A stretch of 64,000 nt of DNA from Mycolicibacterium sp. MU0050 (GTDB lineage: Bacteria; Actinomycetota; Actinomycetes; Mycobacteriales; Mycobacteriaceae). The stretch spans positions 2,294,001 to 2,358,000 of the forward strand of contig NZ_OY726395.1 of NCBI RefSeq assembly GCF_963378085.1, read 5' to 3'. The notes beneath the pieces are model-generated. The model ran no database searches. It was given only the letters and a program-made list of their open reading frames with translations, and was not told the origin of the DNA. Shown here in pieces: positions 1 to 9,638 of this stretch (position 1 is the stretch's first letter; the number at the start of each line of letters is the position of its first letter). A program made the translations under genes and the position numbers.

Positions 1-1151
1 GCCGCCGATTCGCCCTCCCGCTCGCGGTATTCGAGCAGCTCGCCGACGGCGCCGCCGTAGGTGTCCAGGCCGGCGTCCTCCTGCCAGGCCTCCACGAAGG
101 TCGATTCGACCTTGTCGAAGGTCGCGTCGATCAGCGTCTCGCTGCCGTCGAGCCACTCCGCGGCCGCGTCGGCGACCTGCGACAGCAGTCCGTGCTGTTC
201 CAGCCACGCCTCCGCGGCCGCGTACTCGCCGTCGGGCAGGGCGTAGAGCAGGTGCCCGTTGAGTTCGGTCACACCGAGCTGATGGAACCGGCGCATCAGC
301 GCCAGGAAACATGACTTGTAGGCGGGCACCTTGAGGTTGGTGGCGCCGAGCAGGAACGGCTGGTCACGCTCGTCGGCGCGACTGTCGATCAGGTTGGCGG
401 CCTCGGCGTCGGTGCGGGCCACGATGATGCCGGGCACGCGCATGATATCGAGCTGGAAGCGCGCGGTGTTGAGCCGCTTGATCTGCTCATCGGACGGGAC
501 CAGGACCTTGCCGCCCTGATGACCGCACTTCTTGGTGCCCGGGCGCTGGTCCTCGATGTGGTAACCCGGCACACCCGCCTCGACGAAACGCCGAATCAGG
601 TTGCGCACGTGGGGATCACCGCCGTGACCGGTGTCAGCGTCGGCGATGATGAACGGCCGGTAGTCGTAGACCGGGGTGGCGGCGCGCTGTTCCTCCGACA
701 TCCGGGAGCGCAGGTACTGCTGATTGCGGTCGGCGGTCAGCAGCGCCCGCACCAGGCCGGCCGCCTCCTCGGGCACCTGCGAGAGCGGATAGCTGGCCAG
801 GTCCGGCCCCGGGTCTTCGCTGATCGAGCCCTTGGCTGAGGTCGCCCACCCGCCGAGGTAGATGCCCTCGATGCCCATCCGCTTCATCACCACCGCCTGC
901 CCCGGCGAGTAGGGGCCGAACGTGGTGATGCTCTTCTTCTGCGCGAACAGTTCGCGCAGGTACGGGTAGAAGGCGGTGGCGGCCTCCCGGGCCGTCGGGT
1001 AGTCGGCCGGGATGGTGCCGCGCTGCTCGGCGACCTGACGCGCCGAATACAGCCGGATGACGCCCTCGAAACGGGGGCTATCGAAGTACGCCTGCGTCGC
1101 GGCGATGTCGTCCTCGAAGGATTGCTGGAAGTCTGCGTTCTGGGTGGACAT
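1..1151 (-). CDS. aceA2: Isocitrate lyase 2 (ICL2), 5' part only
   Basis: The gene runs off the left edge, so only the first 383 or so residues are present. It splits isocitrate into glyoxylate and succinate (glyoxylate shunt, also methylcitrate cleavage) in the cytosol. The visible part contains the lyase catalytic loop [10 protein letters not shown] and the segment [19 protein letters not shown] that lines the metal/substrate site. It also matches my memory of the long mycobacterial ICL2 (about 760 aa, with an insertion) rather than the 428-aa ICL1, for example in the N-terminal [14 protein letters not shown] stretch. The start is ATG at 1151 with GAGGAG about 8 nt upstream. It lies 57 nt downstream of kinase A on the same strand, so read-through from the kinase operon is possible. 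Malate synthase, the partner enzyme, is at 49985-52189. Confidence 0.93.
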   Translation of the reverse strand, partial: MSTQNADFQQSFEDDIAATQAYFDSPRFEGVIRLYSARQVAEQRGTIPADYPTAREAATAFYPYLRELFAQKKSITTFGPYSPGQAVVMKRMGIEGIYLGGWATSAKGSISEDPGPDLASYPLSQVPEEAAGLVRALLTADRNQQYLRSRMSEEQRAATPVYDYRPFIIADADTGHGGDPHVRNLIRRFVEAGVPGYHIEDQRPGTKKCGHQGGKVLVPSDEQIKRLNTARFQLDIMRVPGIIVARTDAEAANLIDSRADERDQPFLLGATNLKVPAYKSCFLALMRRFHQLGVTELNGHLLYALPDGEYAAAEAWLEQHGLLSQVADAAAEWLDGSETLIDATFDKVESTFVEAWQEDAGLDTYGGAVGELLEYREREGESA

Positions 1152-1208
1152 GCGCGCTGCTCCTCTGTGAGCTCGGGTTGCCCTCCATGCTGGCACGAAG
1201 TTGGCCGT

Positions 1209-2882
1209 TCACCCACCGTTCCGGGTGGAGATCTGCTCGGCGATCTGTCCGGCGAGGGTGTTGCCGCGGTCGCCGACCGGTCCGGTCACGCACGCGCTGA
1301 CGTCGACGACGACGTTGGTGACGGCCCGCAGCGCCCGCTGGCAGGTGATATCGCTGCCGATGCGGCTGTTGGTGACGGCCAGCACCTCGTCGCCGCGCTG
1401 CGCGGTACCGAGCCGCCAGTCGTCGCTGGGCTGGCCGGAGCCACCCGAGACCCTCGCGGTCTGGGCGCCGCACCGCTGCCACAGCCCGGACTGCCGGTCC
1501 ACGAACGTGCGTGCGAGCGCCGCCGATCCGAAGGCCACCACGCTCTGCAACACGCTGGCCTTGACCTCGGTGTCCACCGGGTTGACGACCTGCGTGAACG
1601 GTGCTGTGGCGCCGCTGTTTTCGTAGGTCGACCGCTGGGCCGGATACAACACGGCGACGCATTCCATGGAGCTGATGAGCCGGTCGTTGTAGTACCCACT
1701 GGACGAGCCGGTCGCATGCATGGGAATCCCCATCACCGCCGAAATCTCCTCCGCGGACAGCAGGGTGGTCGGCAGGTCGGCCTCGGCGACGGTCGGGGGC
1801 GCGGCGGCCGGCGCGCCGGTTGGACTGTTCGCGGGTGGCGGGGCCGGGGGCGCGTCGTCGCGCAGGACCACCGCCGCGGAGACGCCGGCGCCGACCAGGA
1901 GGACCGCGCCCGCGGCCGCAGCCAGCTTCACGCGGGTGCACCGCGGACGCGACGCGGGAGGTTGGGCCCACTGCGCGCCGGGCGGCGGGGTGGGCCAGCC
2001 GGCCTGGGGATCGGTGCGGGCGGGCTGTGCCGGAGCGCTCTGCTGCTGCAACGCCTCGGCGGCGGCGGCCGCCAGCGCGCGACCGGAGGGGTAGCGGTGG
2101 GCCGGGTCCTTGGCCATCGCGGTCGCCACCACGGCGTCGAAAGCCGTTGTGAGCGGGGCGAAGTCACTGGGGCGCGGCGGCGGACGCTGCAGGTGGGCCA
2201 TGGCTTGGGCGGCCATGCTCGGGGCATCGGCGAACGGTGTCCGCCCCGTCAACAGCTGGAACAGCGCACAGCCCAGCGAGTACAGGTCGGAGCGGTGGTC
2301 GACCTGCCGTCCGTCGAGCACCTCCGGGGCCGCGTAGGCCATCGTGGTCATCACCGCATTGGTGGCGGTCATCCCCGCGTCGTCGGCCGCCCGGGCGATG
2401 CTGAAATCGCTGAGCAGCACCCGTTCCTCACCGCCGACGGGCCCGGACAACAGGAAGTTGGCGGGTTTGATGTCGCGGTGCAGCACCTGCCGGGAGTGTG
2501 CGTAGTCGAGTGCCTCGGCCACCGTGGTGATGATGTGCACCGCGCGCTGCGGTGTCATGGTGCCCGAGCGCAGCGCGGCGTCGGCGTCGGTGCCGTCGAC
2601 CAACTGCATGGCGATCCACAGGCGCCCCTCGACCGACTCGCCGCGGTCGTACACCGAGACGATGTTCGGGTGATCCAGGCTCGCCGCGATGTCGGCCTCC
2701 CGCCGGAAGCGGCTGCGGAACTCCGGATCGGCGGACAGTTGGGCCGACATCACCTTCAGCGCGGTCAGCCTCGGCAGTTCGGGGTCGGCGGCCGCGTACA
2801 CGGTGCCCATGCCGCCCGAACCCAGCGTGCCCTGGACCCGGTAGCCGGACACCACCGAACCGATGCCGATGGTCCCTGTCAT
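1209..2882 (-). CDS. Transmembrane Ser/Thr protein kinase A with PknH-type sensor
   Basis: 557 aa. Residues 1-275 form a Hanks-type kinase domain: glycine loop [12 protein letters not shown] (18-29), ATP-binding Lys43, catalytic HRDIKPAN with Asp137, and APE. The magnesium-binding motif is DFS (159-161) instead of DFG. A Pro-rich juxtamembrane linker leads to one membrane helix (about 319-340). The outer part (about 366-557) has the spaced Cys and Trp pattern (MECVAV, WQRCG, TCQRAL, VSACV) of the PknH C-terminal sensor fold. By family knowledge it phosphorylates Ser/Thr in response to an extracytoplasmic cue; the ligand is unknown. It is the last gene of the kinase/lipoprotein operon, 31 nt after the DUF4333 gene. 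An in-frame upstream extension exists, but ATG at 2882 places the kinase domain at the usual distance. Confidence 0.93.
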   Translation of the reverse strand: MTGTIGIGSVVSGYRVQGTLGSGGMGTVYAAADPELPRLTALKVMSAQLSADPEFRSRFRREADIAASLDHPNIVSVYDRGESVEGRLWIAMQLVDGTDADAALRSGTMTPQRAVHIITTVAEALDYAHSRQVLHRDIKPANFLLSGPVGGEERVLLSDFSIARAADDAGMTATNAVMTTMAYAAPEVLDGRQVDHRSDLYSLGCALFQLLTGRTPFADAPSMAAQAMAHLQRPPPRPSDFAPLTTAFDAVVATAMAKDPAHRYPSGRALAAAAAEALQQQSAPAQPARTDPQAGWPTPPPGAQWAQPPASRPRCTRVKLAAAAGAVLLVGAGVSAAVVLRDDAPPAPPPANSPTGAPAAAPPTVAEADLPTTLLSAEEISAVMGIPMHATGSSSGYYNDRLISSMECVAVLYPAQRSTYENSGATAPFTQVVNPVDTEVKASVLQSVVAFGSAALARTFVDRQSGLWQRCGAQTARVSGGSGQPSDDWRLGTAQRGDEVLAVTNSRIGSDITCQRALRAVTNVVVDVSACVTGPVGDRGNTLAGQIAEQISTRNGG

Positions 2883-2913
2883 TCGGCCACGATATCGCCG
2901 GGGGCCCAGCGGC

Positions 2914-3471
2914 CTACGAGGGCGCGCCCACCCAGTAGGTGCCGCGGTCGTCGGCGAACGTGACCTCGACCTGCCGCGCGGTGCCGTTGATGGTGGCTTC
3001 ACAGCCGAATGTGGCGCCGGATTCGATGGTGGGGTTTTCCCCGTTGTTACAGCGCACGTCCGTGACCTCGCCCGCACCGTAGCCGTTGGCGACGTCGGTG
3101 AGGACGTGGCGGACCCCGTCCTGCACCGCGTTGACGTCGAGTTGCTCGGTGCGCAGGAATCCGGGTGCCCAGAACGCGGTGATGCCCACGGCGATCAGCG
3201 CCGCCGCGGCCACGGCGGCGGCGATCAGCTTCCCGCGTCGGCCGCGGCGCGGCGGTCCCATCGGAAAACCCGGCGCGGGCGCGTATCCGGCGGTGTGCCA
3301 TGGGGGTTGGTGGTAGGGGCCGCTCGGTGCCGGGTGATGAGCCGGTGGCGGTGGAGCCTGCGGCGGATAACCGCCGGGCGGGGGCTGATACGGCCCGGTG
3401 GGTGGCATGGGCGCGGGCCACCCCGGCGGCGGCGTGGGCTGGGGCCCCTGCGGCCCGGTGCTGTCAGTCAT
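2914..3471 (-). CDS. DUF4333 membrane-anchored protein
   Basis: 185 aa. The N-terminus (1-75) is a Pro/Gly/Tyr-rich cytoplasmic tail. A single membrane helix follows an RRGRRGK cluster (81-103). The outer domain (104-185) has two cysteines (141 and 157) that probably form a disulfide, as in the DUF4333 family common in mycobacteria, which often accompanies or is fused to Ser/Thr kinases. Its biochemical role is unknown. It starts 12 nt after the frameshifted lipoprotein gene and ends 31 nt before kinase A, so it is almost certainly cotranscribed. A role as accessory sensor or kinase substrate is inference from position and topology. Start ATG at 3471. Confidence 0.85.
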   Translation of the reverse strand: MTDSTGPQGPQPTPPPGWPAPMPPTGPYQPPPGGYPPQAPPPPAHHPAPSGPYHQPPWHTAGYAPAPGFPMGPPRRGRRGKLIAAAVAAAALIAVGITAFWAPGFLRTEQLDVNAVQDGVRHVLTDVANGYGAGEVTDVRCNNGENPTIESGATFGCEATINGTARQVEVTFADDRGTYWVGAPS

Positions 3472-3483
3472 GGGTCCTCCGGG

Positions 3484-4705
3484 TCATTCGGCGGTCAGCA
3501 TCAGATACTGCGCGGCCGCCATTTGGTGTACGTCGCCGAGTTGGCCCGCGGAAGCCTCGAAAGCGATCTCGTCGGCCGCGGCCGCGCAGTAGAAGCGCGG
3601 TGCCACGCCGCGGGCGTTCGCGGGCGGCAACTTTTGCAGGCACCGGGCTGCCGGAAGCCCGGCCACCCCCGCGGCGGGTTGGAACCCGCGCTCGGTCATC
3701 GTCTCGGCGAATTGCTCCACGAGGCGGTGAGCACCGTCTGCGTCGCGGGCGGCGTAGGTGGTGGTGCGACCGATCACGGCTTCGGTCACCCCAGTGTCCT
3801 CGAACAGCTGCGCGTCGACGGCGGGCGCGTTGGAAAACGCCAGGATGCCGTGCGGTCCGTAACTGCCCTCGTACACCTTGCGGTTCTCGGGGTCCGGCGG
3901 CAGGGTCCGTGCCACCAGGCCGGTGGCGTCCAACGGGAGCGCTCCAAGATCGGCGACGGGCGTGGGTTCGAACAACTCGACCAGCGGGATCTGCTGGTCC
4001 AGCGTCGCGGCCACCATCTCCGCGGCGGCCTCGGTGCCGCCGATCGAGATCGTCAGCTGGCCCAGGACGAAAGGGCCACGCGCGGTGAACGCGAGGACCC
4101 GGGCCATCTCTTCGCCGCCGCCCCAGGTCACCGCCCTGGTGTCGGGGTAGCGGGGGATCCCGGTCGGTTCGGTCGGACGCGGGGGCGTCGTTGAAGATGT
4201 TGGACAATTCGGCGCTGCGGGCGTGCATGTCGGCCGCGGCGGTCGCCGCATCCTCGGGGGTGGCGAACCGCAACACCGCGTTCTGGATGCTGCGCTGCTG
4301 CTTGCCCTGGTTGTCGGCCAACGTGGTGAAGCCGGCGACGAAGTTGTGGTCGGCGCCGGCGGGAATCGGCTGCGGAAAGGCCTTGAGCACGGCGGCGGCG
4401 TCCTTGATGACACCCACCTGCATGGAGCCGCTGATTTTGGTCAGGGCAGGGTCGACCTGGAACGGAAGCACGGTGTATTCGGCCATCCGGCGTGCTTCGA
4501 CGAGATGCCCGGAGGAGCCCGCGTCGCCCAGTGCGGGCCGCGGGGTGGTCGGGTAGTTGCCCGGCTGCAGGAGCGCCGGGTTGGCGGCGTCGGGGTCGAA
4601 GTTCGGGTCGCGCAGCGCGGTGCCGTCCACCGTCGTAGCGCAGCCGCCGACCACCAGCGCCGCCGTCAGGCCCAGCGCGGCCGAGCGCAGCTTCCGCGTC
4701 CTCAC
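3484..4705 (-). pseudogene. DUF7373 lipoprotein A, interrupted by a frameshift
   Basis: Two frames must be joined to make one protein of about 405 aa that aligns along its length with lipoprotein B (6683-7906). The first frame (from GTG 4705) has a signal peptide ending in the lipobox VVGGC (Cys22), then TPRPALG, EARRMAEY and VLPFQVDP. Near the G5 run at 4181-4185 the homology moves to the next frame, which continues with AFTARGPFVLGQL and ends HQMAAAQYLMLTAE. Removing one base of the G run restores a single frame. Without that, the first frame yields a 413-aa hybrid with an unrelated Arg-rich tail. It could be a real pseudogene, a phase-variable tract or a sequencing error. The start has GGGAGGGGG about 8 nt upstream, 55 nt after kinase B. 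Confidence 0.85.
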
Positions 4706-4745
4706 CGCGATGTCCCCCTCCCGGCGCCGTGTGCAGGTCCGGTCG

Positions 4746-4751
4746 AGTCTA
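4746..4751 (-). promoter_or_regulatory. Possible internal -10 element of the kinase operon
   Basis: On the minus strand TAGACT reads as a good mycobacterial SigA -10 hexamer. It lies in the 55-nt gap between kinase B and lipoprotein A, about 40 nt before the GTG at 4705. No convincing -35 is visible 16-18 nt upstream. It could give lipoprotein A, the DUF4333 gene and kinase A expression independent of kinase B. Confidence 0.3.
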
Positions 4752-4760
4752 CGGGCGGGC

Positions 4761-6686
4761 TCATCCGAGCCGGTCCTGAATTTCCGGTACCAACGTGCCG
4801 TTCAGATGGCGGGTGGCCGCCGGTCCCGCACCGGCCAGCGCGGCCACGACGTCGGGCTCGTCGACCACGATCTGCGCGGCCCCGTAGGCGGTGAACGTCG
4901 CCGGCAGCCCCCCGAAGGCGCCGTTGCCGGCGGCCGGGTCGGTACGGACGATCACCGCAACGTCGCTGCCGTACTGCAACAACGCGTCGGGATGGATCGG
5001 AATCTCCGCCGTGCCGTCGGGGCGGCCGGGCAGCTTCGGGTTGTAGGAGAAGCCGAGGCCGGTCAGATAGCTGCCCGCGGGCGACTCGGCCAACGCGGCC
5101 GAGAGCCCCGAGGGCGTGAAGTGGAATACCGTGATGGTCTTGTCGGCGAAGTCGGGGTGGTCGGCGCGCAGTGCGGCCTGCTGGGCTCCGAGTTCCCGGG
5201 CCAACTCCGCCGCGCGAGTCCCCTCGCCGAGGATGCCGCCGATCCAGGAAAGCTGCAGCTGCGGATCGAACGGCAGGCCGCTGGTATTGGGGCGGGTGAC
5301 GGTGGGGGCCACCGCCGCGAGCTGATCGTAGAGTCCGCGGTCGAGACCGGAACCGGTGTCGATGACCAAGTCTGCCCGGGCCGCGGCGATGGCCGAGGGG
5401 TCCGCGGTGTCGAGGATCGCCGGGTCGCCGTCGATGAGTTCACGCAGCCACCCGGGCACCGTGCCGCCCGGGGCGAGCAGTGCCACCGGCTGGACCCCCA
5501 GGGACAGCGCGACGTCGGCGTCGCCAGGGCCCAGCGTCGCCACCGCCGTCGGCCGCTGATCGATCCGGGTGGCCCCGAAGGTGTGGGCGAACATCTGCGC
5601 CGGATACGGCGCGCGGTCCGCGCCGCGCGGGATGAGCAGCAGTGCCGCCACGACCACCGCGACCAGGGCCGCCGCCGCGGCCGCCAGCCAGAGGGTGCGC
5701 CGTCGGCTCCCGGCGCGTGTCGGCCGGGCATGCGGACCGCTGTAATACCCGCTCGGGTAGGTCTGGGTGGGCTCGGCCATCCACGCCGGGGTCGGTTCTC
5801 CGTAGGCCGGGGCGGGCGCTCCGGGTTGCGGTTGCGGGGGTTGGCCGCCGTGCAGAGCGGTCTGGGCGGCGGCGGCGAACTCCCGCGCGCTCTGATACCG
5901 GGCGGCGGGGTCCTTGGCCATCGCGGTGGCGATCACCGCATCGAAACCCGCGGGCAGCCACGGCGCCGCCTCGGTGGCGCGCGGCGGTGGCCGCATGACA
6001 TGGGCCATCATCACCGCCGACATCGGCCCGACCCCCTGGAACGGGGTGCGGTCGGTGAGCATCCGGTACAGCGCGCACCCCAGCGAATACAGGTCGGAGC
6101 GGTGATCCAGTGGCCGACCCTCCACGGCTTCCGGCGAGGCATAGGCCACGGTGGCCACCATCGACCCGGTGGCCGTCAGCCGGGTCGCGTCATCGGCGGC
6201 GCGGGCAATCCCGAAGTCGGCCAACAAGACTCGTTCGGTGGGCCCGGGCGTCCCGGCGAGCAGGAAATTCGCGGGTTTGATGTCGCGGTGCAGCAGGTTA
6301 CGGGAATGGGCGTAGTCCAACGCCTTGGCGACCTCGGCGACGATGTGCACCGCGCGGGCGGGGTCCATGGGGCCGGAGTCGAGCACGGCGCCGGCGTCGG
6401 TGCCCTCGACGTACTGCATCGCCATCCACAGCCGACCGTCCTCGGTTTCCCCGCGGGTGTAGACCCGGACCACGTTCGGATGATCCAGTCCGGCAGCCAG
6501 ATCCGCCTCTCGACGAAACCGGGCGCGAAACTGCGGGTCGGCGGAGAACTCCGCGGAGAGCACCTTCAGCGCATCGCTGCGGGGCAGCGACGGGTGGCGC
6601 GCCAGATACACCGTTCCCATACCACCGGCGCCGAGTTTGCGCTCGATGGTGTAGCCGGCGATCACCGTTCCGGTCGGCATCGTCAT
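4761..6686 (-). CDS. Transmembrane Ser/Thr protein kinase B with extracellular FecB-like solute-binding domain
   Basis: 641 aa. The kinase domain (1-275) is intact: glycine loop [10 protein letters not shown], Lys41, HRDIKPAN with Asp135, DFG 157-159, SPE. A Pro/Tyr-rich linker and one membrane helix (333-352) follow. Residues about 366-638 read as a periplasmic binding protein of the FecB/FepB/BtuF family: HTFGATRI at the start, the lobe-1 hallmark [28 protein letters not shown], a long connecting helix beginning [19 protein letters not shown], lobe-2 strand [11 protein letters not shown], and a final helical stretch with [12 protein letters not shown]. That family binds iron-siderophores, haem or cobalamin. 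Here it should face the cell envelope as a ligand sensor (inference). The ATG overlaps the upstream lipoprotein stop by 4 nt, implying translational coupling. The kinase domain is closely similar to that of kinase A, but the sensor is unrelated. Confidence 0.88.
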   Translation of the reverse strand: MTMPTGTVIAGYTIERKLGAGGMGTVYLARHPSLPRSDALKVLSAEFSADPQFRARFRREADLAAGLDHPNVVRVYTRGETEDGRLWMAMQYVEGTDAGAVLDSGPMDPARAVHIVAEVAKALDYAHSRNLLHRDIKPANFLLAGTPGPTERVLLADFGIARAADDATRLTATGSMVATVAYASPEAVEGRPLDHRSDLYSLGCALYRMLTDRTPFQGVGPMSAVMMAHVMRPPPRATEAAPWLPAGFDAVIATAMAKDPAARYQSAREFAAAAQTALHGGQPPQPQPGAPAPAYGEPTPAWMAEPTQTYPSGYYSGPHARPTRAGSRRRTLWLAAAAAALVAVVVAALLLIPRGADRAPYPAQMFAHTFGATRIDQRPTAVATLGPGDADVALSLGVQPVALLAPGGTVPGWLRELIDGDPAILDTADPSAIAAARADLVIDTGSGLDRGLYDQLAAVAPTVTRPNTSGLPFDPQLQLSWIGGILGEGTRAAELARELGAQQAALRADHPDFADKTITVFHFTPSGLSAALAESPAGSYLTGLGFSYNPKLPGRPDGTAEIPIHPDALLQYGSDVAVIVRTDPAAGNGAFGGLPATFTAYGAAQIVVDEPDVVAALAGAGPAATRHLNGTLVPEIQDRLG

Positions 6687-7906
6687 GGCGCGACCAACAT
6701 CAGGTACTGCGCGGCCATCAACTGATGGGCGTCGGCGGGTTGTGGCGCCGACACCTCGATCAGGTCCGCGTCCACCGGCGCCAGGCAATAGGTGAGGGGG
6801 CCGTTGAGGATGGACGGGTCGTCCTTGGGGGAGGTGAAGCAGCGCGATGCGGGCATTCCCGAAACCGGTTCGGCGCGGGTGTAGTTGCGGTCCGCCATCT
6901 GGGTGGCGAACCCGTCGGCGAGCCGGCGTGCGCCGTCGTCGTCACGAGTCCGGTAGACGTTGGCCATCGACAGCAGCATCCACTGCAGACCGACCTCTTC
7001 GAACAGCGGTTGGTCGCGGACGGGGTCGTGCATGAAGTTGAGCGCGGCGTGCGGGCCGTACACCCCGGCTGCGTTCGTCCCGGGGCCCTCCGGGATCACC
7101 GGCGATCGCGCGATCAGCCCCGTCGGGTCCGCCGGCAGCGTGGCGAGCTGGTCGACGGCGGTGGGGACGAAGCGGTCGAGTGCCGGACGCTGTTTGTCGA
7201 CGGTGCTCAGCGCCAGGGCGATGGCCTCCTCGGCGGCCTTGTCCTGAGTCAGCTGAGCCAGCACGTAGGGGCCGTGGGCGGTGAAGGCGCGCACTGAAGA
7301 CCAGCCGTCGCTGTCGGACTGGTAGAGCAGCACCTCGGGCCGGTCCTCCCGGGGGACGGCGCGCCACGCCTTCTCCGGGCTCGGGTTGACCACGATCGGG
7401 GCCGCCAGCGTGGCCTCGCCCATGGCGCGGGCCGCCGCGGCGGCGTTCTCGGGAGTGGCGAACCGCAGCACGATGTTGGTGAAACGGGTCAGCGAGCTGG
7501 GCCTGGTGCCCGCCGAGGTCTGAAATGCGGTGACGAAGTCGTGCGGGCGCACCGCCGGCGGGATCGCCGAGTTCAGGAAGGTCATCCCCAGCTGGTCGGG
7601 GTTGACCACGGGTCCGTTCGGTGCGGGCGGGACGCCGTTCAATCCCGGGTCGACCTCGAACGGCAGTACCACGAACTCGGCCATCCGGCGGGCCTCCAGC
7701 AACGCACCGGCGGTCCGGTCACCGGCGGTGCCCAGCGGCGGGCGCGGCGTGGTGAGCAGGTCGCCCGGGTCCAGCAACGCCGTGTTCACCGCGCGGGGGT
7801 CGGCGCGCGGGTCGCGAATGGCGGTGCCGCTGTGGACAGTTGCGCACCCGGCGAGCAGCAACGCCACCGCGGCAACCACCGCGGCGCGTAGCGCGCTCGG
7901 ACCCAT
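6683..7906 (-). CDS. DUF7373 family lipoprotein B
   Basis: 407 aa. A signal peptide with lipobox LLLAGC (Cys21) is followed by [17 protein letters not shown], a region typical of a mycobacterial lipoprotein family (DUF7373) of unknown function. The intact paralogue shows what lipoprotein A should look like: [48 protein letters not shown] and a C-terminal [14 protein letters not shown]. It is the first gene of the five-gene operon and overlaps kinase B by ATGA, so it is probably a stoichiometric partner of that kinase. It may present a ligand to, or modulate, the FecB-like sensor (inference). ATG 7906 lies only 2 nt after GAGGGGG, unusually close spacing. Confidence 0.82.
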   Translation of the reverse strand: MGPSALRAAVVAAVALLLAGCATVHSGTAIRDPRADPRAVNTALLDPGDLLTTPRPPLGTAGDRTAGALLEARRMAEFVVLPFEVDPGLNGVPPAPNGPVVNPDQLGMTFLNSAIPPAVRPHDFVTAFQTSAGTRPSSLTRFTNIVLRFATPENAAAAARAMGEATLAAPIVVNPSPEKAWRAVPREDRPEVLLYQSDSDGWSSVRAFTAHGPYVLAQLTQDKAAEEAIALALSTVDKQRPALDRFVPTAVDQLATLPADPTGLIARSPVIPEGPGTNAAGVYGPHAALNFMHDPVRDQPLFEEVGLQWMLLSMANVYRTRDDDGARRLADGFATQMADRNYTRAEPVSGMPASRCFTSPKDDPSILNGPLTYCLAPVDADLIEVSAPQPADAHQLMAAQYLMLVAP

Positions 7907-7947
7907 GTCCCCCTCGTTCCTGCCGTCGCGGTCGTCCGCCGCAGGCA

Positions 7948-7953
7948 AATCTA
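7948..7953 (-). promoter_or_regulatory. Candidate -10 of the kinase/lipoprotein operon
   Basis: Minus-strand TAGATT, about 42 nt upstream of the ATG at 7906, is the best -10-like hexamer in the 174-nt gap before lipoprotein B. The corresponding -35 region is GC-rich and unconvincing. Confidence 0.3.
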
Positions 7954-7992
7954 CCGGGTGCGCGGCCGCGGAGTGGCCACCCCACACGACGA

Positions 7993-8034
7993 ATCCCCGG
8001 CGAATGCCCGAAAAAGGGGTCATCCGCCGGGGAT
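7993..8034 (-). terminator. Inverted repeat downstream of the haemophore-like gene
   Basis: Arms ATCCCCGGCG (7993-8002) and CGCCGGGGAT (8025-8034) are perfect complements around a 22-nt loop. They lie 47-88 nt beyond the stop of the haemophore-like gene. The only U-run on the transcript is inside the loop, so it is not a textbook intrinsic terminator. It may mark the boundary between the two transcription units. Confidence 0.35.
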
Positions 8035-8080
8035 GTCAGTGATGGGGGAGAACTGGTTTCGGCTCAGCAGGCGGTGCTGA

Positions 8081-8443
8081 TCAGGGCAGGTCCTCGAAGG
8101 TATCGGTGACACCGCAGCGCTCCTGGGCGTCGACCAGCGGCGCCCGGATGCCCGCCAGTTCGGCGGCCACCTGCGGGTTGGCTTCGAAGTACTCGTCCTG
8201 GGCGGCGGTGATGGCGTCGCGGTCGGAACCCTCGAGGTCGGTGTAGAACGCGTTGACCTCGGGATGGGTGAACAGGTATGCCGACGTCGAAGCGGCCACG
8301 CCGGACGCGATGCCGGCCAGGTCGGCGGCGGTGCAGTTGGGCGGCAACGGATCGGCGGATACCGCAGGAGCGACGGCCAGAATCGCCGCGGTTGCCCCGG
8401 TGCCGATGAGCCCCACGGCAAGACGACGGGCGATGGAAGACAT
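8081..8443 (-). CDS. Haemophore-like haem-binding secreted protein (MHB family)
   Basis: 120 aa. The N-terminal signal peptide (MSSIARRLAVGLIG to about residue 30, SADP cleavage region) is followed by a compact helical domain with PPNCTAADLAGIASGVAA, FTHPEVNAFYTDL and a second cysteine (QERCGVTD). This is the pattern of the mycobacterial haemophore family represented by Rv0203-type proteins, which bind haem outside the cell and pass it to membrane transporters. The paired Cys probably form a disulfide. Start ATG 8443 has a strong AAGGAG six nt upstream. Its position immediately upstream of the operon encoding a kinase with a siderophore/haem-type binding domain suggests a functional link (inference). 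Confidence 0.8.
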   Translation of the reverse strand: MSSIARRLAVGLIGTGATAAILAVAPAVSADPLPPNCTAADLAGIASGVAASTSAYLFTHPEVNAFYTDLEGSDRDAITAAQDEYFEANPQVAAELAGIRAPLVDAQERCGVTDTFEDLP

Positions 8444-8567
8444 AACTGCTCCTTAGGATTCGGTTGTCACTCTGTCGTTACGGGTCGAAGGTTCCGTTAG
8501 GCATTAAAGCACCGCGATGCGGTTCGCACCGGACTTGACCTCAGCGGGTGCGGCGCGCCGACGTTTC

Positions 8568-9638
8568 TCACACGCGCTGCGCGAGCTCCCACGCCCGCTC
8601 GGCCATGGTGCGGTAGCGGGTGCGGAACAGGTCGGTCCCGGCGCGCGCGTCCGCGGCGTTGCCGTCCAACCCGCGCCGCCAGACACCGGCCACGATCGAG
8701 GCCAGTCGGAACATGGAGAACACCACGAAGACGTCCAGTGACTCGGGTATCGGCCGGCGCGCGTGCTCGCAGTAGGACGCGACGAACTCGTCTTGGGTGG
8801 GAATTCCGGTGCCCGTCAGGTCCTCGCCCGCGACCCCCTCGAGGCCGTCGGGGCCGGCGTCGAAGTGGTAGGTCAGGCAGGTGTAGGCCAGGTCGGCGAG
8901 CGGGTGGCCGAGGGTCGCGAGCTCCCAATCCAGCACGGCGACCACGCGCGGCTCCTCCGGATGCAGCAGCACGTTACCCAGCCGGTAGTCCCCGTGGGCG
9001 ATGCAGGCGGGTTCGGTGTCGGGCGGCAGGTGCCGCGGCAGCCATTCGGCCAGCAGGTCCATCTGCGGCATCTCTTCGCAGCGGGCCGCCTCCCACTGCC
9101 GGGTCCACAGCGCCACCTGTCGCTCCAGATACCCGTCGGGCCTGCCGAAGTCGGCGAGCCCGGCCGCGCGCCAATCCACCCGGTGCAGCGCGCCCAGAAC
9201 GCGGGCCAGGTCGGCGTAGGTCGCGGCGCGCTCGGCGGGGGTCGCGTCGCGCAGCACCCGGTCGGGAAAGACCCGACCGGGTACGTGGTCCATCACGAAG
9301 AACGCCGTACCGATCACCGTTTCGTCGGTGCATAGCAACCGGGCGGCCGGAACGGGCACGTCGGAATCGGCGAGCGCGGAAATCACCTGATACTCGCGTT
9401 CGACGGCGTGTGCGCGCGGGAGCAGCTTGCCCGGCGGCTTCTTGCGTAGCACGTACTGGCCGGCCGGCGTGGCCAGGTGGTAGGTCGGATTGCTTTGTCC
9501 GCCTTGGAATTGGCGGATCTGCACCTCGCCGTCGAACCCCGGCAGATGCCGACTCAGGTAGCGGGCCAGCGCGGCCTCGTCGAGTCGGTGCGCCGGCAGC
9601 ACCGGCACCAGTTCGGCTTCCCCGCCCATGGCCGTCAC
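8568..9638 (-). CDS. Aminoglycoside phosphotransferase-like kinase (APH family)
   Basis: 356 aa, cytosolic. It contains the APH/choline-kinase signature: a small-lobe segment GGQSNPTYHL with the ATP-binding Lys in YVLRKKPPGKLL, the catalytic loop CIAHGDYRLGN and the metal-binding LDWELATLGHPLADLAY. In actinobacteria this subfamily sits with acyl-CoA dehydrogenases and is thought to phosphorylate small hydroxylated metabolites; the substrate is unknown and antibiotic resistance is not implied. Its GTG start (9638) overlaps the stop of the FHA protein gene as GTGA, so the two are translationally coupled. A second possible start is ATG 9629. Confidence 0.82.
   Translation of the reverse strand: MTAMGGEAELVPVLPAHRLDEAALARYLSRHLPGFDGEVQIRQFQGGQSNPTYHLATPAGQYVLRKKPPGKLLPRAHAVEREYQVISALADSDVPVPAARLLCTDETVIGTAFFVMDHVPGRVFPDRVLRDATPAERAATYADLARVLGALHRVDWRAAGLADFGRPDGYLERQVALWTRQWEAARCEEMPQMDLLAEWLPRHLPPDTEPACIAHGDYRLGNVLLHPEEPRVVAVLDWELATLGHPLADLAYTCLTYHFDAGPDGLEGVAGEDLTGTGIPTQDEFVASYCEHARRPIPESLDVFVVFSMFRLASIVAGVWRRGLDGNAADARAGTDLFRTRYRTMAERAWELAQRV

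Noticed and set aside
1122..2963. A 613-codon plus-strand open frame
   Set aside because: It is antisense to kinase A, whose motifs are unmistakable; high GC content produces long spurious frames.
4181..4185. Programmed ribosomal frameshift in lipoprotein A
   Set aside because: No slippery heptamer, stimulatory structure or adjacent stop is seen, and the paralogue is translated in one frame; a mutation or sequencing error is simpler.
8493..8510. An IdeR box upstream of the haemophore-like gene
   Set aside because: Only a GTTAGGC half-site is present; the other half does not match.
8568..9638. Aminoglycoside resistance
   Set aside because: The APH-like fold here belongs to a metabolic subfamily; nothing indicates antibiotic modification.
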